Assembly: GCF_025151215.1 (NCBI RefSeq)
Contig: NZ_CP102286.1
Coordinates: 2,232,001-2,296,000 of the forward strand
From: Parabacteroides merdae ATCC 43184
GTDB lineage: Bacteria > Bacteroidota > Bacteroidia > Bacteroidales > Tannerellaceae
Direction: 5' to 3'
Length of the DNA stretch: 64,000 nucleotides
Shown here: positions 28,101-35,613 of the stretch, piece after piece
Layout: each line of letters starts with the position of its first letter
Numbering within the stretch: position 1 is the stretch's first letter
The notes under the pieces: model-generated
What the model saw: only the letters and a program-made list of their open reading frames with translations
What the model was told of the DNA's origin: nothing
Database searches by the model: none
Program-made: the position numbers and the translations under genes

Positions 28101-28747
28101 ATACAATAGACTTGGCTTATGCTATAACTATCCATAAGAGTCAAGGGAGCGATTTTGATACTGTGTTGGTTGTTCTTCCTAAAAGCGGACGTATACTTTC
28201 ACGTGAACTAATCTATACAGCTTTAACACGAGCAAGAAAGAAATTAATTCTGTTGATACAAGATAATATATCGTGGTTAATCGAGTATACTAAACCTCAG
28301 ATGTCAGTTCTAGCTAAGCGAAATACAAATCTTTTTTCTACATCTGTTCGTGAAGATATTTCAAACATTCCATATGTGGAAGGATTGATTCACACAACCT
28401 TAAAGCCAGGTTTAATCGTACGTAGCAAGTCTGAAGTAATTATTGCTAATATACTATATGAACGAGGTATTGACTTTGAATATGAAAGAATGATAGAAGA
28501 TAACGGCCGCCGATGTATTCCTGATTTTACTTTTGAAGATGCATCTGGAGATACCATTCTTTGGGAACATTTAGGAATGTTAGATAATCCCGCCTATAAG
28601 GAATCATGGGAAAAGAAACGAGATTTTTATAAATCAATCGGTTACATAGAAGGAGTAAATTTATTTACTACAGTTGACCATGAGAACGGAAGTATTGATT
28701 CTACAGAAATTGCTGCAATAGTAGATAAATTAGAAGATTTAATATAA
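25145..28747 (+). CDS. RecD-like SF1 helicase with C-terminal nuclease domain
   Basis: A 1200-residue protein. The first 560 residues are not recognised. The SF1B/RecD2-like motor follows: AGPAGTGKTTVV (Walker A, about 625-633), IIDECSML (about 710), IGDPFQLPPIGPG (about 740) and, near the end, AITIHKSQGSDFDTV and YTALTRARKKL. The C-terminal 130 residues look like a PD-(D/E)XK nuclease: SKSEVIIANIL, then RCIPDFTF (Asp about 1124) and LWEHLGM in place of ExK. It follows hsdR by 10 bp and so is probably an accessory effector of, or a hitch-hiker on, the type I operon. No named defence system is recognised with confidence. Confidence 0.75.
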   Translation: MKHISIRVPWHDNKWNGTICQCPKNNPFCMMLHNISEKKDENKEETYAGKDWNSLKQDQLPACVGENGGFMNEKPYKRTFKHVYAFGETPHAKLLPTTIELKPYSFFGIPFRYLSRDYQEELNHKYPNMSDDETAPFPTSWVYGKERQFEILNHFRLNIEAGTSLGVFYCKSGNPIDEDAKLIVGIGEITKVLPLQTYETTTDYTYPFWDLIFEHGIRTDLKKSKGFLLPYHEYMSLDEDYVKAQTGKSKQEVIDEIKITIPKLGNSQKIFNELSYGCEYVSNHSMLIILNVARKCLECVINHGLVGGNWKQQILWIDSQIAKVKDMIGPFPAFAEALSAIGVNYAFIIEQDLRNNGYCRVKDNPWEAFDKLMKDELSLPDSVYKSELTHYRILWKNTLSNQRQVLELLSRFEINSEVIKWWFDSPGCYDELLNNPYIISEESLIENYLPVTTEMIDLGIMADPKIQGKWTPKAPSLVESVIDNRRIRSFIISKLVASLSDGDTLISANEIELYIKDCLAADNHQLPYNYLMSNKEFIEEKTIYLNTDDRCALQLKEYKEIDDYLRKIFKGRASKDVKSPLKEDWNTIVKASIDGYNEANERCRNAVADQVKALEMFCSKRLSVLAGPAGTGKTTVVKAFLKSPQIKAEGTLLLAPTGKARVRLGNMSADIQALTIAQFLTRQGFFDWDTMTPCVPEDAEKRKYCGAKNVIIDECSMLTCKDFYVLMKALDLKNINRIILIGDPFQLPPIGPGRPFADLFNYLKDNKDEYLRSAITKLRYVVRTINTGDSDILTLASWFSGEKPAKNSDLIFEQVAKGNLNNDLVVYTWNDENDLKDCLKEAIEKELPEEEGKSLSDKIRKSIGLDDVNKALNDPSKVEKFQVLSPVKNPVWGTFQINSYFQEWVGINKNFSIEIAPITISALDKVIQLKNERKKSTSKEECQLSNGQIGFVNYANKREKKSTVVFTGLPNKRFSYYSSKSDEADNTIDLAYAITIHKSQGSDFDTVLVVLPKSGRILSRELIYTALTRARKKLILLIQDNISWLIEYTKPQMSVLAKRNTNLFSTSVREDISNIPYVEGLIHTTLKPGLIVRSKSEVIIANILYERGIDFEYERMIEDNGRRCIPDFTFEDASGDTILWEHLGMLDNPAYKESWEKKRDFYKSIGYIEGVNLFTTVDHENGSIDSTEIAAIVDKLEDLI

Positions 28748-28751
28748 AAGA

Positions 28752-28795
28752 TTATGAACAATGCAGAAAGACTGCATTGTTCATAATTAGCTTTG
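28752..28795 (+). promoter_or_regulatory. Palindromic operator and promoter of the WYL-SIR2-pAgo genes
   Basis: A perfect 15-bp stem (28752-28766 with 28772-28786, loop AAAGA) contains the core AATGCAG-N5-CTGCATT at 28760-28778. The -7 box TAGCTTTG (28788-28795) starts 9 bp after the core. The site is a natural operator for the WYL protein encoded from 28821. It could also serve as the terminator hairpin for the upstream helicase gene, although no T-tract follows. Confidence 0.65.
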
Positions 28796-28820
28796 TATTG
28801 TTTGATAAATAGTATTGCCT

Positions 28821-29849
28821 ATGCCAACAAATAAAAATGCACAGTTAAGATACCAGATTATAGATAAATGCCTGAGCAATTGGTCTAGGCGTTACTATAT
28901 TGAGGATTTAGTAGATGCCTGCAATGAAGCGCTCTATCTGTATAATGGAGAAACGAAAGATGGTTGCGGAGTAAAAAAACGTCAAGTACAAGAAGATCTA
29001 AAATTCATTGAAAGTGAAGAAGGATATAGTATGGAGATAGATGCCATTCGAGATGGACATAGAAAATATTACCGATACCATACCAAAGGGGCTTCTATTA
29101 AAAATCAACCTATCAATCAAGAAGAGCTCAATTTGATTTATGATGCATTGATACTTCTTAAACGTTTCGATGGAGTACCACAATTTGAGTGGTTAAACGA
29201 CCTTGAAAAAAGACTATATACGACCAGTAAATTAGGAGATAGTCTGGATTCAGTTGTAAGTTTTCAGCATAATCCCTATCTCAAAGGAATGGATTTATAC
29301 TATAAACCCATTTTTAATGCAATTGTTAACAAAAGGGTAATTGAAATTATATATCATCCATTTGGGAAGGATGCTAGAACTGTAATTGTTACTCCTTATC
29401 ATCTTAAACAATATAATAATCGCTGGTTTCTGATCGGCAAACATAAAGACTCGGATTATCTATCAAACTTTGCAATTGATAGAATCGAAGGAGTAAAGGA
29501 AACATCTAAACCATACATAATACAACCTGAAGGAATAGATTTTAAAGAATACTTTAGCGATATCGTCGGCGTTTCGCGTTCAAATGCTCCTGTAGAAGAA
29601 GTCATTTTAAAGGTTAGTGATAAAGCCATTGGATATATTGTGACTAAGCCACTTCATGAATCTCAATCAGCAGTGACAACACCTCTTGAAGATGGATATT
29701 GGAAGATAACCTTAAAAGTCCAAAATAATTATGAGTTACGTTCTTTGCTCCGTTCGTTTGGTGCACAAATAGAGGTTATTGCCCCTGAGTCATTACGACA
29801 AATGATGAAAGAAACAGCCGAGACTGTGAGTCAGATATACGAGAAATAA
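28821..29849 (+). CDS. WYL-domain transcriptional regulator
   Basis: A 342-residue regulator; ATG at 28821 is preferred to an upstream TTG at 28815. It has an N-terminal winged HTH (about residues 5-70, NWSRRYYIEDLVDACNEAL... KKRQVQEDLKFIE) and a WYL domain (about 165-240: VIEIIYHPFG, RTVIVTPYHLKQYNNRWFLIG and FAIDRIEGV), then the WCX C-terminal extension (about 255-342). Such proteins (BrxR, CapW) repress defence operons and are thought to sense nucleic acid or nucleotide ligands. It stands directly before the SIR2-pAgo genes and after its own palindrome. Confidence 0.88.
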   Translation: MPTNKNAQLRYQIIDKCLSNWSRRYYIEDLVDACNEALYLYNGETKDGCGVKKRQVQEDLKFIESEEGYSMEIDAIRDGHRKYYRYHTKGASIKNQPINQEELNLIYDALILLKRFDGVPQFEWLNDLEKRLYTTSKLGDSLDSVVSFQHNPYLKGMDLYYKPIFNAIVNKRVIEIIYHPFGKDARTVIVTPYHLKQYNNRWFLIGKHKDSDYLSNFAIDRIEGVKETSKPYIIQPEGIDFKEYFSDIVGVSRSNAPVEEVILKVSDKAIGYIVTKPLHESQSAVTTPLEDGYWKITLKVQNNYELRSLLRSFGAQIEVIAPESLRQMMKETAETVSQIYEK

Positions 29850-29872
29850 TAAAATCACGATAACCAACGACT

Positions 29873-31243
29873 ATGAATATGCCCGAAAATTTATATTTAG
29901 AATTTGATGCTTTTTTACGATCAATCAAACAAAATTTAGATGGGTCATTTGGTGTCCTATTAGGTGCCGGTGCATCCATCTCATCTGGTATTCAATCGGC
30001 AAATGATTGCATATGGGATTGGAAATTTTTAATATATCAATCATTATCAGGTAATCAAAAAAAATTAGTAGATCCCAAAAAATCTGATTTAAGTAAAGAC
30101 ATCATTCAGAAATGGTTAGATGTGCAAGGGAAATATCCACAATTGGGGAGTCCAGAAGAATATTCTTTTTATGCCGAAGCTTCATATCCAATAGATGCGG
30201 ACAGAACTAAATATTTTGAAAGCCTGTGCAATGGAAAAAGTCCGTATGTAGGATATAAATTGCTATGTCTGTTGAATAAATATGGAATTGTAAAATCTGT
30301 CTGGAGTACAAATTTCGATGGACTCGTGGAAAGAGCTGCACAACAAGCCAATATAACACCTATAGCTATAAATCTTGATTGCGTTGATCGTATATATAGG
30401 ACAGAAAGTTCAAGTGAATTACTTTATATAGCATTACATGGAGATTGTAAATTTAGAACACTCAAAAATACAGAGAAAGAACTAGATTCACAGAATAGTG
30501 AATTTGTTTCAGCTTTGCGACGTTATTTTGTTGACAAAAATTTAATTATCATAGGATATAGTGGAAGAGATAAATCCCTTATGTCTGCTTTGAAAGAAGC
30601 TTTTACGGATAAGGGAGCAGGAAGATTGTATTGGTGTGGCTACGGCAAGGATATTACACCAGAAATAGCAGATTTGATTCAAACTATTCGATCTGCTGGA
30701 AGACAAGCGTTTTATATTGACACAAACGGATTTGATAACGTCATGTTATCTCTTGTAAAATTCTGTTTTAATGAAGATTCTAATAAACAAGAGGAGATCA
30801 ATGAAATACTTAAAGTAATAAGTATAGACAATACAACAACTCCATTTTACATACAGGATGGAAATACAAAAAAATATCTGAAAAGTAATCTAATTCCAGC
30901 TACTTTTCCCGATGAAATATTTCAGTTTCAAATTTCATACGATGAGAATGAAAACAGATGGAAATATCTTAGAGAAAAGATTAAAGAAAAACCCCTTATT
31001 GCTGTACCATATAAAGACAAAGTATATGCCATCTCAACTGTATCTACTATCAATGAAGTTTTTGGGAAAAATTTAATTAGTGAAATTGAGCGTGTTCATA
31101 TTTCTATTAATGAAATAGAGAAGAATAGTCATTTTAAAGAATTATTTCTCAAAGATGCACTTTATGGAATCTCTCAAATTAGAGGGTTAGGTGTTGATTA
31201 CAAGCGTTCTATGCTATATAAAAAAAGATATTTATGCAAATAA
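29873..31243 (+). CDS. SIR2 domain with N-terminal half of APAZ (SPARSA effector)
   Basis: A 456-residue product whose first 290 residues are a SIR2-type NADase: GAGASISSG (31-39), TNFDG (146-150), catalytic His in ALHGD (His189) and GYSGRD (228-233). In short prokaryotic Argonaute systems (SPARSA) this domain destroys NAD+ when guide RNA-loaded Argonaute finds invader DNA. The APAZ domain begins near residue 310 but is cut: the frame ends at 31243, after only about 150 of the usual 270-290 APAZ residues. The next frame (+1) continues without interruption into the rest of APAZ, MID and PIWI. Deleting one base in the A7 run at 31220-31226 would give a single 1046-residue protein. Confidence 0.85.
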   Translation: MNMPENLYLEFDAFLRSIKQNLDGSFGVLLGAGASISSGIQSANDCIWDWKFLIYQSLSGNQKKLVDPKKSDLSKDIIQKWLDVQGKYPQLGSPEEYSFYAEASYPIDADRTKYFESLCNGKSPYVGYKLLCLLNKYGIVKSVWSTNFDGLVERAAQQANITPIAINLDCVDRIYRTESSSELLYIALHGDCKFRTLKNTEKELDSQNSEFVSALRRYFVDKNLIIIGYSGRDKSLMSALKEAFTDKGAGRLYWCGYGKDITPEIADLIQTIRSAGRQAFYIDTNGFDNVMLSLVKFCFNEDSNKQEEINEILKVISIDNTTTPFYIQDGNTKKYLKSNLIPATFPDEIFQFQISYDENENRWKYLREKIKEKPLIAVPYKDKVYAISTVSTINEVFGKNLISEIERVHISINEIEKNSHFKELFLKDALYGISQIRGLGVDYKRSMLYKKRYLCK

Positions 31244-33014
31244 GAATAATGTAACAATACATGAAGCTATTGAATGTGGATTATCATTTGTCCAACAAAA
31301 GAAATATGTCTTGTTTTCAATCACTCCAACAGTCTATTTTATTTCTAATGGCCAAATAAAAAAGGAGATCAAACAACAATACTCTCATGAGTATTTGGAT
31401 AAAATGAGAAATCAGCAATATGAGAAGAAATTACAAGAATGGTGTAATATAATGTTTAATGGTAAAAGATTATGTTTTGAGATACCTGTTAATTCACGAA
31501 GTGGTTTTATCTTTAAAATATCCAATAATCGTGGTTATGCTGAAATACACCATTACGGACAAGGTAACATAACGATATATTCTCCGAAGGGATATAATAT
31601 AAATCAAACATTATATCATGGCATACACATTAACGAACCCAAGCTTGAATTTATAAATCCATACGTTAATAAACCAGCATATGATGACAATCCGATGAGA
31701 GGATTATCAAAATACAGACCTTTCGATGCGAATTATTTTGATGTATTCCCTAAAGATGTATGCATTGGCAGTATCTGTCCTACTTCTTATTCTTTAAAAT
31801 TTAGTGAATTTCTAAAAAGACTAAATTCTACAGTATCTGCAGATAAATTATCCGACTATGTACATCATTATACCGGTTTTAGTAATATTTATAACTGTAG
31901 ACTTGATATTCCTGAAATACATTCTGAAAAATGGGTATCAATAAATGATAATCCTAAAAGTGCCATTAATTTAGCAAAAACTATTTGTACAGAAGGGCAA
32001 AAACTTTCAGAACAGTTCCCAGGAATTGTGCTATTAATATTTGTACCTAATTCATGGAGTAACTATAGACAATTCAATTATCATGGAGAAACATTTGATT
32101 TGCATAACTATATTAAAGCGTTTGCCGCCCAACATAGATTCACGACCCAATTTATAGAAGAAAAAACTTTATATAACAAGATGGTATGTAAAATTTCATG
32201 GTGGCTCTCTTTAGCTTTATTTGTGAAAGCTTTAAGAACTCCCTGGACTCTTGCAGACTTAGATCAAAATACAGCATATGCAGGAATTGGATATAGCATA
32301 AAAAAGCAATATTCAGGTAAAGCTGAAGTTGTTTTAGGTTGTAGCCATATATACAATGCACAAGGACAGGGATTAAGATATAAACTGTCAAAAGTTGAAC
32401 ATCCGCAATTTGACAAAAAGAAAAATCCTTATTTAAATTTTGAAGAAGCTTATAAATTTGGGATGGATATACTGGCTCTTTTTCAAGACGCTATGGAAAA
32501 GTTACCTCAAAGAGTTGTAGTTCATAAACGAACCCCTTTTAAGAATGATGAGATTAAAGGTATAACAAACGCATTAAAGCAAGCAGGAATATCAGAAATT
32601 GATTTGATCACAATCACTCAAGAATATGATTTAAAGTTTATTGCAGAGAAGATTATGTATGGTCAATTTCTTGAAGATGGATATCCTGTTGATAGAGGAA
32701 CTTGCATTAAACTATCATCGAGAAATGCTTTGTTATGGACACATGGAGTAGTTCCCTCAATACAGTCAAATCGTAGATACTACCAAGGAGGACGTTGTAT
32801 TCCTGCTCCTTTAAAAATTACCAAATACTATGGACATGGAGATTTGGAAACTATTGCTAAAGAAATTCTAGGATTTACAAAAATGAATTGGAACTCGTTT
32901 AATCTATATACAAAGTTACCTGCTACAATTGACACTTCTAATACATTGGCGCAGGTGGGAAACTTGTTAAGACAATATAATGGTGTAACATACGATTACC
33001 GTTTCTTTATCTAA
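31191..33014 (+). CDS. C-terminal half of APAZ plus MID-PIWI short Argonaute
   Basis: Open from a GTG at 31191 and overlapping the SIR2 frame by 53 bp. The first 190 residues look like the second half of APAZ. MID follows with IVLLIFVPNSWSNY and the strongly conserved FDLHNYIKAFAA and TQFIEEKTL; PIWI opens with TPWTL...NTAYAGIGYS (about 32260-32300) and ends with YDYRFFI. The position of the first catalytic Asp is Tyr (IGYS) and the second is in VVVHKRTPF, so the slicer tetrad is not present, as in short pAgos. It may be made as a fusion by +1 slippage, by separate initiation, or not at all. Confidence 0.85.
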   Translation: MLITSVLCYIKKDIYANKNNVTIHEAIECGLSFVQQKKYVLFSITPTVYFISNGQIKKEIKQQYSHEYLDKMRNQQYEKKLQEWCNIMFNGKRLCFEIPVNSRSGFIFKISNNRGYAEIHHYGQGNITIYSPKGYNINQTLYHGIHINEPKLEFINPYVNKPAYDDNPMRGLSKYRPFDANYFDVFPKDVCIGSICPTSYSLKFSEFLKRLNSTVSADKLSDYVHHYTGFSNIYNCRLDIPEIHSEKWVSINDNPKSAINLAKTICTEGQKLSEQFPGIVLLIFVPNSWSNYRQFNYHGETFDLHNYIKAFAAQHRFTTQFIEEKTLYNKMVCKISWWLSLALFVKALRTPWTLADLDQNTAYAGIGYSIKKQYSGKAEVVLGCSHIYNAQGQGLRYKLSKVEHPQFDKKKNPYLNFEEAYKFGMDILALFQDAMEKLPQRVVVHKRTPFKNDEIKGITNALKQAGISEIDLITITQEYDLKFIAEKIMYGQFLEDGYPVDRGTCIKLSSRNALLWTHGVVPSIQSNRRYYQGGRCIPAPLKITKYYGHGDLETIAKEILGFTKMNWNSFNLYTKLPATIDTSNTLAQVGNLLRQYNGVTYDYRFFI

Positions 33015-33016
33015 AA

Positions 33017-33058
33017 AGTAGCTCGCCATAAACAGTCTTCATTTATGGCGGACTACTC
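33017..33058 (+). terminator. Hairpin after the pAgo gene
   Basis: CGCCATAAA (33024-33032) and TTTATGGCG (33042-33050) pair perfectly with a 9-base loop; outer AGTAG/CTACT bases extend the stem after a small internal bulge. No T-run follows, so it is only a probable transcript end. Confidence 0.5.
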
Positions 33059-33193
33059 GATTATAAATTCTGTTGTATCGAAAAGATTCTATACAATTTA
33101 CACTACCTATCACACAAAGGTCGTAAGCATCCGATAAAGTACACATTGTAGACCTAAAAACTCTTCTATTACTTTGCGTTCAAAAACGTAGTT

Positions 33194-33550
33194 ATGAAAC
33201 GATCAATGAGTAAAGAAGAGTTTTTAGCGCTATATCAGCGCCAACAGTCCAGCGGACTAACCATAAAGGATTTCTGTGATAATGAATCGTATCCTGCTTC
33301 CTGTTTTCATTATTGGAAGAAGAAATATGGATTGAGTCACCCATATACCAAACACACCGAACCTACAGGTGATTCGTTTATCCCTCTTAATATTAATCAT
33401 ACTCCTGCCATTCCCACTTCATCATGTGGTGACAGGCATGTAACCATAGAACTTCCATCCGGCATAAAGATCCACCTCAACATCCTAAGTAATCCGGAGA
33501 TTATTTATGGCCTGATCAGTAAATTATGTAGCCATGTTCTGCCTGAATGA
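33194..33550 (+). CDS. tnpA: IS66 accessory protein TnpA
   Basis: A 118-residue first IS66 protein. Its N-terminal HTH region shows SKEEFLALYQRQQSSGLTIKDFC followed by the YPASCFHYWKKKYG helix shared by IS66 TnpA/IS3 OrfA-like proteins; the C-terminal IELPSGIKIHLN is also typical. TnpA is needed for transposition in IS66 but its exact task is unclear. It overlaps the next gene by 17 bp, as usual for IS66. Confidence 0.88.
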   Translation: MKRSMSKEEFLALYQRQQSSGLTIKDFCDNESYPASCFHYWKKKYGLSHPYTKHTEPTGDSFIPLNINHTPAIPTSSCGDRHVTIELPSGIKIHLNILSNPEIIYGLISKLCSHVLPE

Positions 33551-33902
33551 TACGATGCGCTACTTCCTGTGTCCCGGGAAGACAGATATGCGCAAAGGAA
33601 TAAATTCCCTTTGTGGGCTTGTTCATGATAAAATGGGATATGACGTTCGACTTGGCGATGTGTTTATCTTTGTCAACCGAAGCAGAACAACCATGAAACT
33701 TCTGCATACCGAAGACGGAGGTATGGTTTTATACATAAAACGCCTTGAGGAAGGTACCTTTAGACTTCCTTCCTATGATAGTGAAAGCCGTTCCTATCCC
33801 ATGGAATGGCGTGATTTAGTACTGATGGTGGAAGGCATAACCGATAATCCGAGTGATAGACTCAAACGTCTTAAAGCCGGTCGAAAAGAAGGATTTTATT
33901 GA
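33534..33902 (+). CDS. tnpB: IS66 protein TnpB
   Basis: A 122-residue IS66 Orf2 protein with the hallmark RYFLCPGKTDMRKGINSL near the start, then LGDVFIFVNRSRTTMKLLHTE and the WRDLVLMVEG end. It is complete, in the expected order between TnpA and TnpC, and unrelated to the RNA-guided nucleases also called TnpB. It is an accessory transposition protein. Confidence 0.9.
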   Translation: MFCLNDTMRYFLCPGKTDMRKGINSLCGLVHDKMGYDVRLGDVFIFVNRSRTTMKLLHTEDGGMVLYIKRLEEGTFRLPSYDSESRSYPMEWRDLVLMVEGITDNPSDRLKRLKAGRKEGFY

Positions 33903-33977
33903 TTAAAAAGAGCTTCCTAAACTTGTATAGCTGTACGATTTTCAGTATCTTTACATTATAATAAGATACTAAAAAGA

Positions 33978-35591
33978 ATGATTCATACAGATACGATGGA
34001 ACTAATAATCAAGAATCAACAGGAGCAAATAAAAGGGCTTCTGGAGACAAATCGTACCCTTGTAGAATCAAATCAGAAACTTATGGAACAGACGGGAGAA
34101 CTGCAGCAAAAAGTACAGGAACTCCTGTCGCAAGTAGCCTGGTTAAACAGACAGCTTTTCGGCAGAAAGAGTGAAAAGCTGGCATCCTTGGATCCCAACC
34201 AGCTTGCCTTGTTTGATACCTTGGCTAATCCCAGGCAAGAGGAAACGGATCTTGTGGAGACTGGCGTAGGCACTAGGACATGTAAACCGGACGGAAAGAA
34301 AAAAGAATCCCGCCGTAATCGGGAACTGTTAGAGGGGCTGCCCGTTGTGGAAGTCATTGTCGAACCTGATAATGTGGATCTGAATCGATATCGTCGTATA
34401 GGTGAAGAGCGCACACGTACGCTTGAATTTGAACCGGGAAAGCTATATGTCAAAGAGACAGTACGTCCCAAATACGGACTCAAAAATAATTTAAGTCTTC
34501 CCAAAGAGGGTGAAAGCGGTGTCATAATAGCACCGCTTCCACCTTCCCCTATATACAAATGTCTGGCAGGACCTTCCTTGCTAGCCGAAATACTTCTGCA
34601 GAAATATGAATATCATGTTCCCTTTTACCGTCAGGTAAAGGAATACAGACATTTGGGTGTACGACTGCCGGAAAGTACTTTAAGCGGGTGGTTTAAGCCA
34701 GTATGTGAGTTATTAAGTCCTCTTTATTCGGAATTAGTAAAGCTCGTAACGGGCAGCGGATATGTTCAGGTCGACGAAACCACAGTACGGGTCATCAACA
34801 AAGGAAAGGGAAAAACCGATAAGGAGTATTTATGGATGGTCAGGGCAGCTATGGAAAAACTGGTCATCTTCCATTATGATGACGGTTCCCGATCCGGACA
34901 GACAATCAGAAATTTATTAAAGGACTTCAAAGGATATCTTCAAAGTGACGGATACAGTGCCTACAATGCGTTTGATGGCACTAAGGACGTGTGCCTTATT
35001 GCCTGTCTGGCCCATATCAGAAGACATATGGAGCTGGCACTGGATGAAAATAGATCACTTGCTGAATATGCTCTTAAACAAATACAGGAACTATATCATA
35101 TTGAGCAGATAGCAGATGCCCGGAAACTCGATGCGCAGGGACGATGTGCACTCCGCCAGCGTTTGGCAACTCCCATACTTGACTCCTTTGAAAAATGGAT
35201 GGAACAGACTTATGGCAAAGTACCACCAAGAAGTCGCATGGGACAAGCTATTACCTATACTTATCCTCTTTGGCCAAGAATGAAGAATTACCTGAAAGAT
35301 GGAAATCTGAAAATCGATAATAATCTGGCGGAAAATGCGATTAGACCACTTACTTTGTCCAGAAAGAACTTCCTCTTTTGTGGTAACCACGAGGCAGCTG
35401 AAAATACAGCAATCATATGCTCACTATTAGCTACCTGTAAAGCACAGGAAATTAACCCAAGGGAATGGCTGAATGATGTCATAGCCAAACTTCCATACTA
35501 TCTGGAAAGAGACTCCGGGAAAAATGTTCGTGAACTTCTTCCGGATGTTTGGAAGTTAGAGAAATCCAACACGAATCCAATTGGAGTTTAA
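33978..35591 (+). CDS. tnpC: IS66 transposase TnpC
   Basis: A 537-residue IS66 transposase, full length. It has an N-terminal leucine zipper (about residues 8-55), the QLFGRKSEKL signature, a zinc-finger-lacking linker, and a DDE core seen as YVQVDETTVRV (Asp about 264), YLQSDGYSAY (Asp about 325) and LAENAIRPLTLSRKNFLFCG (Glu about 452). It appears intact, so the insertion sequence may have been active until the nested element entered behind it. Confidence 0.95.
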   Translation: MIHTDTMELIIKNQQEQIKGLLETNRTLVESNQKLMEQTGELQQKVQELLSQVAWLNRQLFGRKSEKLASLDPNQLALFDTLANPRQEETDLVETGVGTRTCKPDGKKKESRRNRELLEGLPVVEVIVEPDNVDLNRYRRIGEERTRTLEFEPGKLYVKETVRPKYGLKNNLSLPKEGESGVIIAPLPPSPIYKCLAGPSLLAEILLQKYEYHVPFYRQVKEYRHLGVRLPESTLSGWFKPVCELLSPLYSELVKLVTGSGYVQVDETTVRVINKGKGKTDKEYLWMVRAAMEKLVIFHYDDGSRSGQTIRNLLKDFKGYLQSDGYSAYNAFDGTKDVCLIACLAHIRRHMELALDENRSLAEYALKQIQELYHIEQIADARKLDAQGRCALRQRLATPILDSFEKWMEQTYGKVPPRSRMGQAITYTYPLWPRMKNYLKDGNLKIDNNLAENAIRPLTLSRKNFLFCGNHEAAENTAIICSLLATCKAQEINPREWLNDVIAKLPYYLERDSGKNVRELLPDVWKLEKSNTNPIGV

Positions 35592-35613
35592 ATATTTATG
35601 TTAAAGAATAAAA

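Noticed and set aside
31220..31227. Classic A-AAA-AAG -1 ribosomal frameshift site, as in dnaX
   Set aside because: The bases fit the heptamer, but joining the SIR2 frame to the Argonaute frame needs +1 (or -2), not -1. A one-base deletion or slippage in the A run is the better explanation.
33534..33902. RNA-guided TnpB nuclease
   Set aside because: Only the name is shared. This is the small IS66 accessory protein; it has no RuvC motifs and its neighbours are IS66 TnpA and TnpC.
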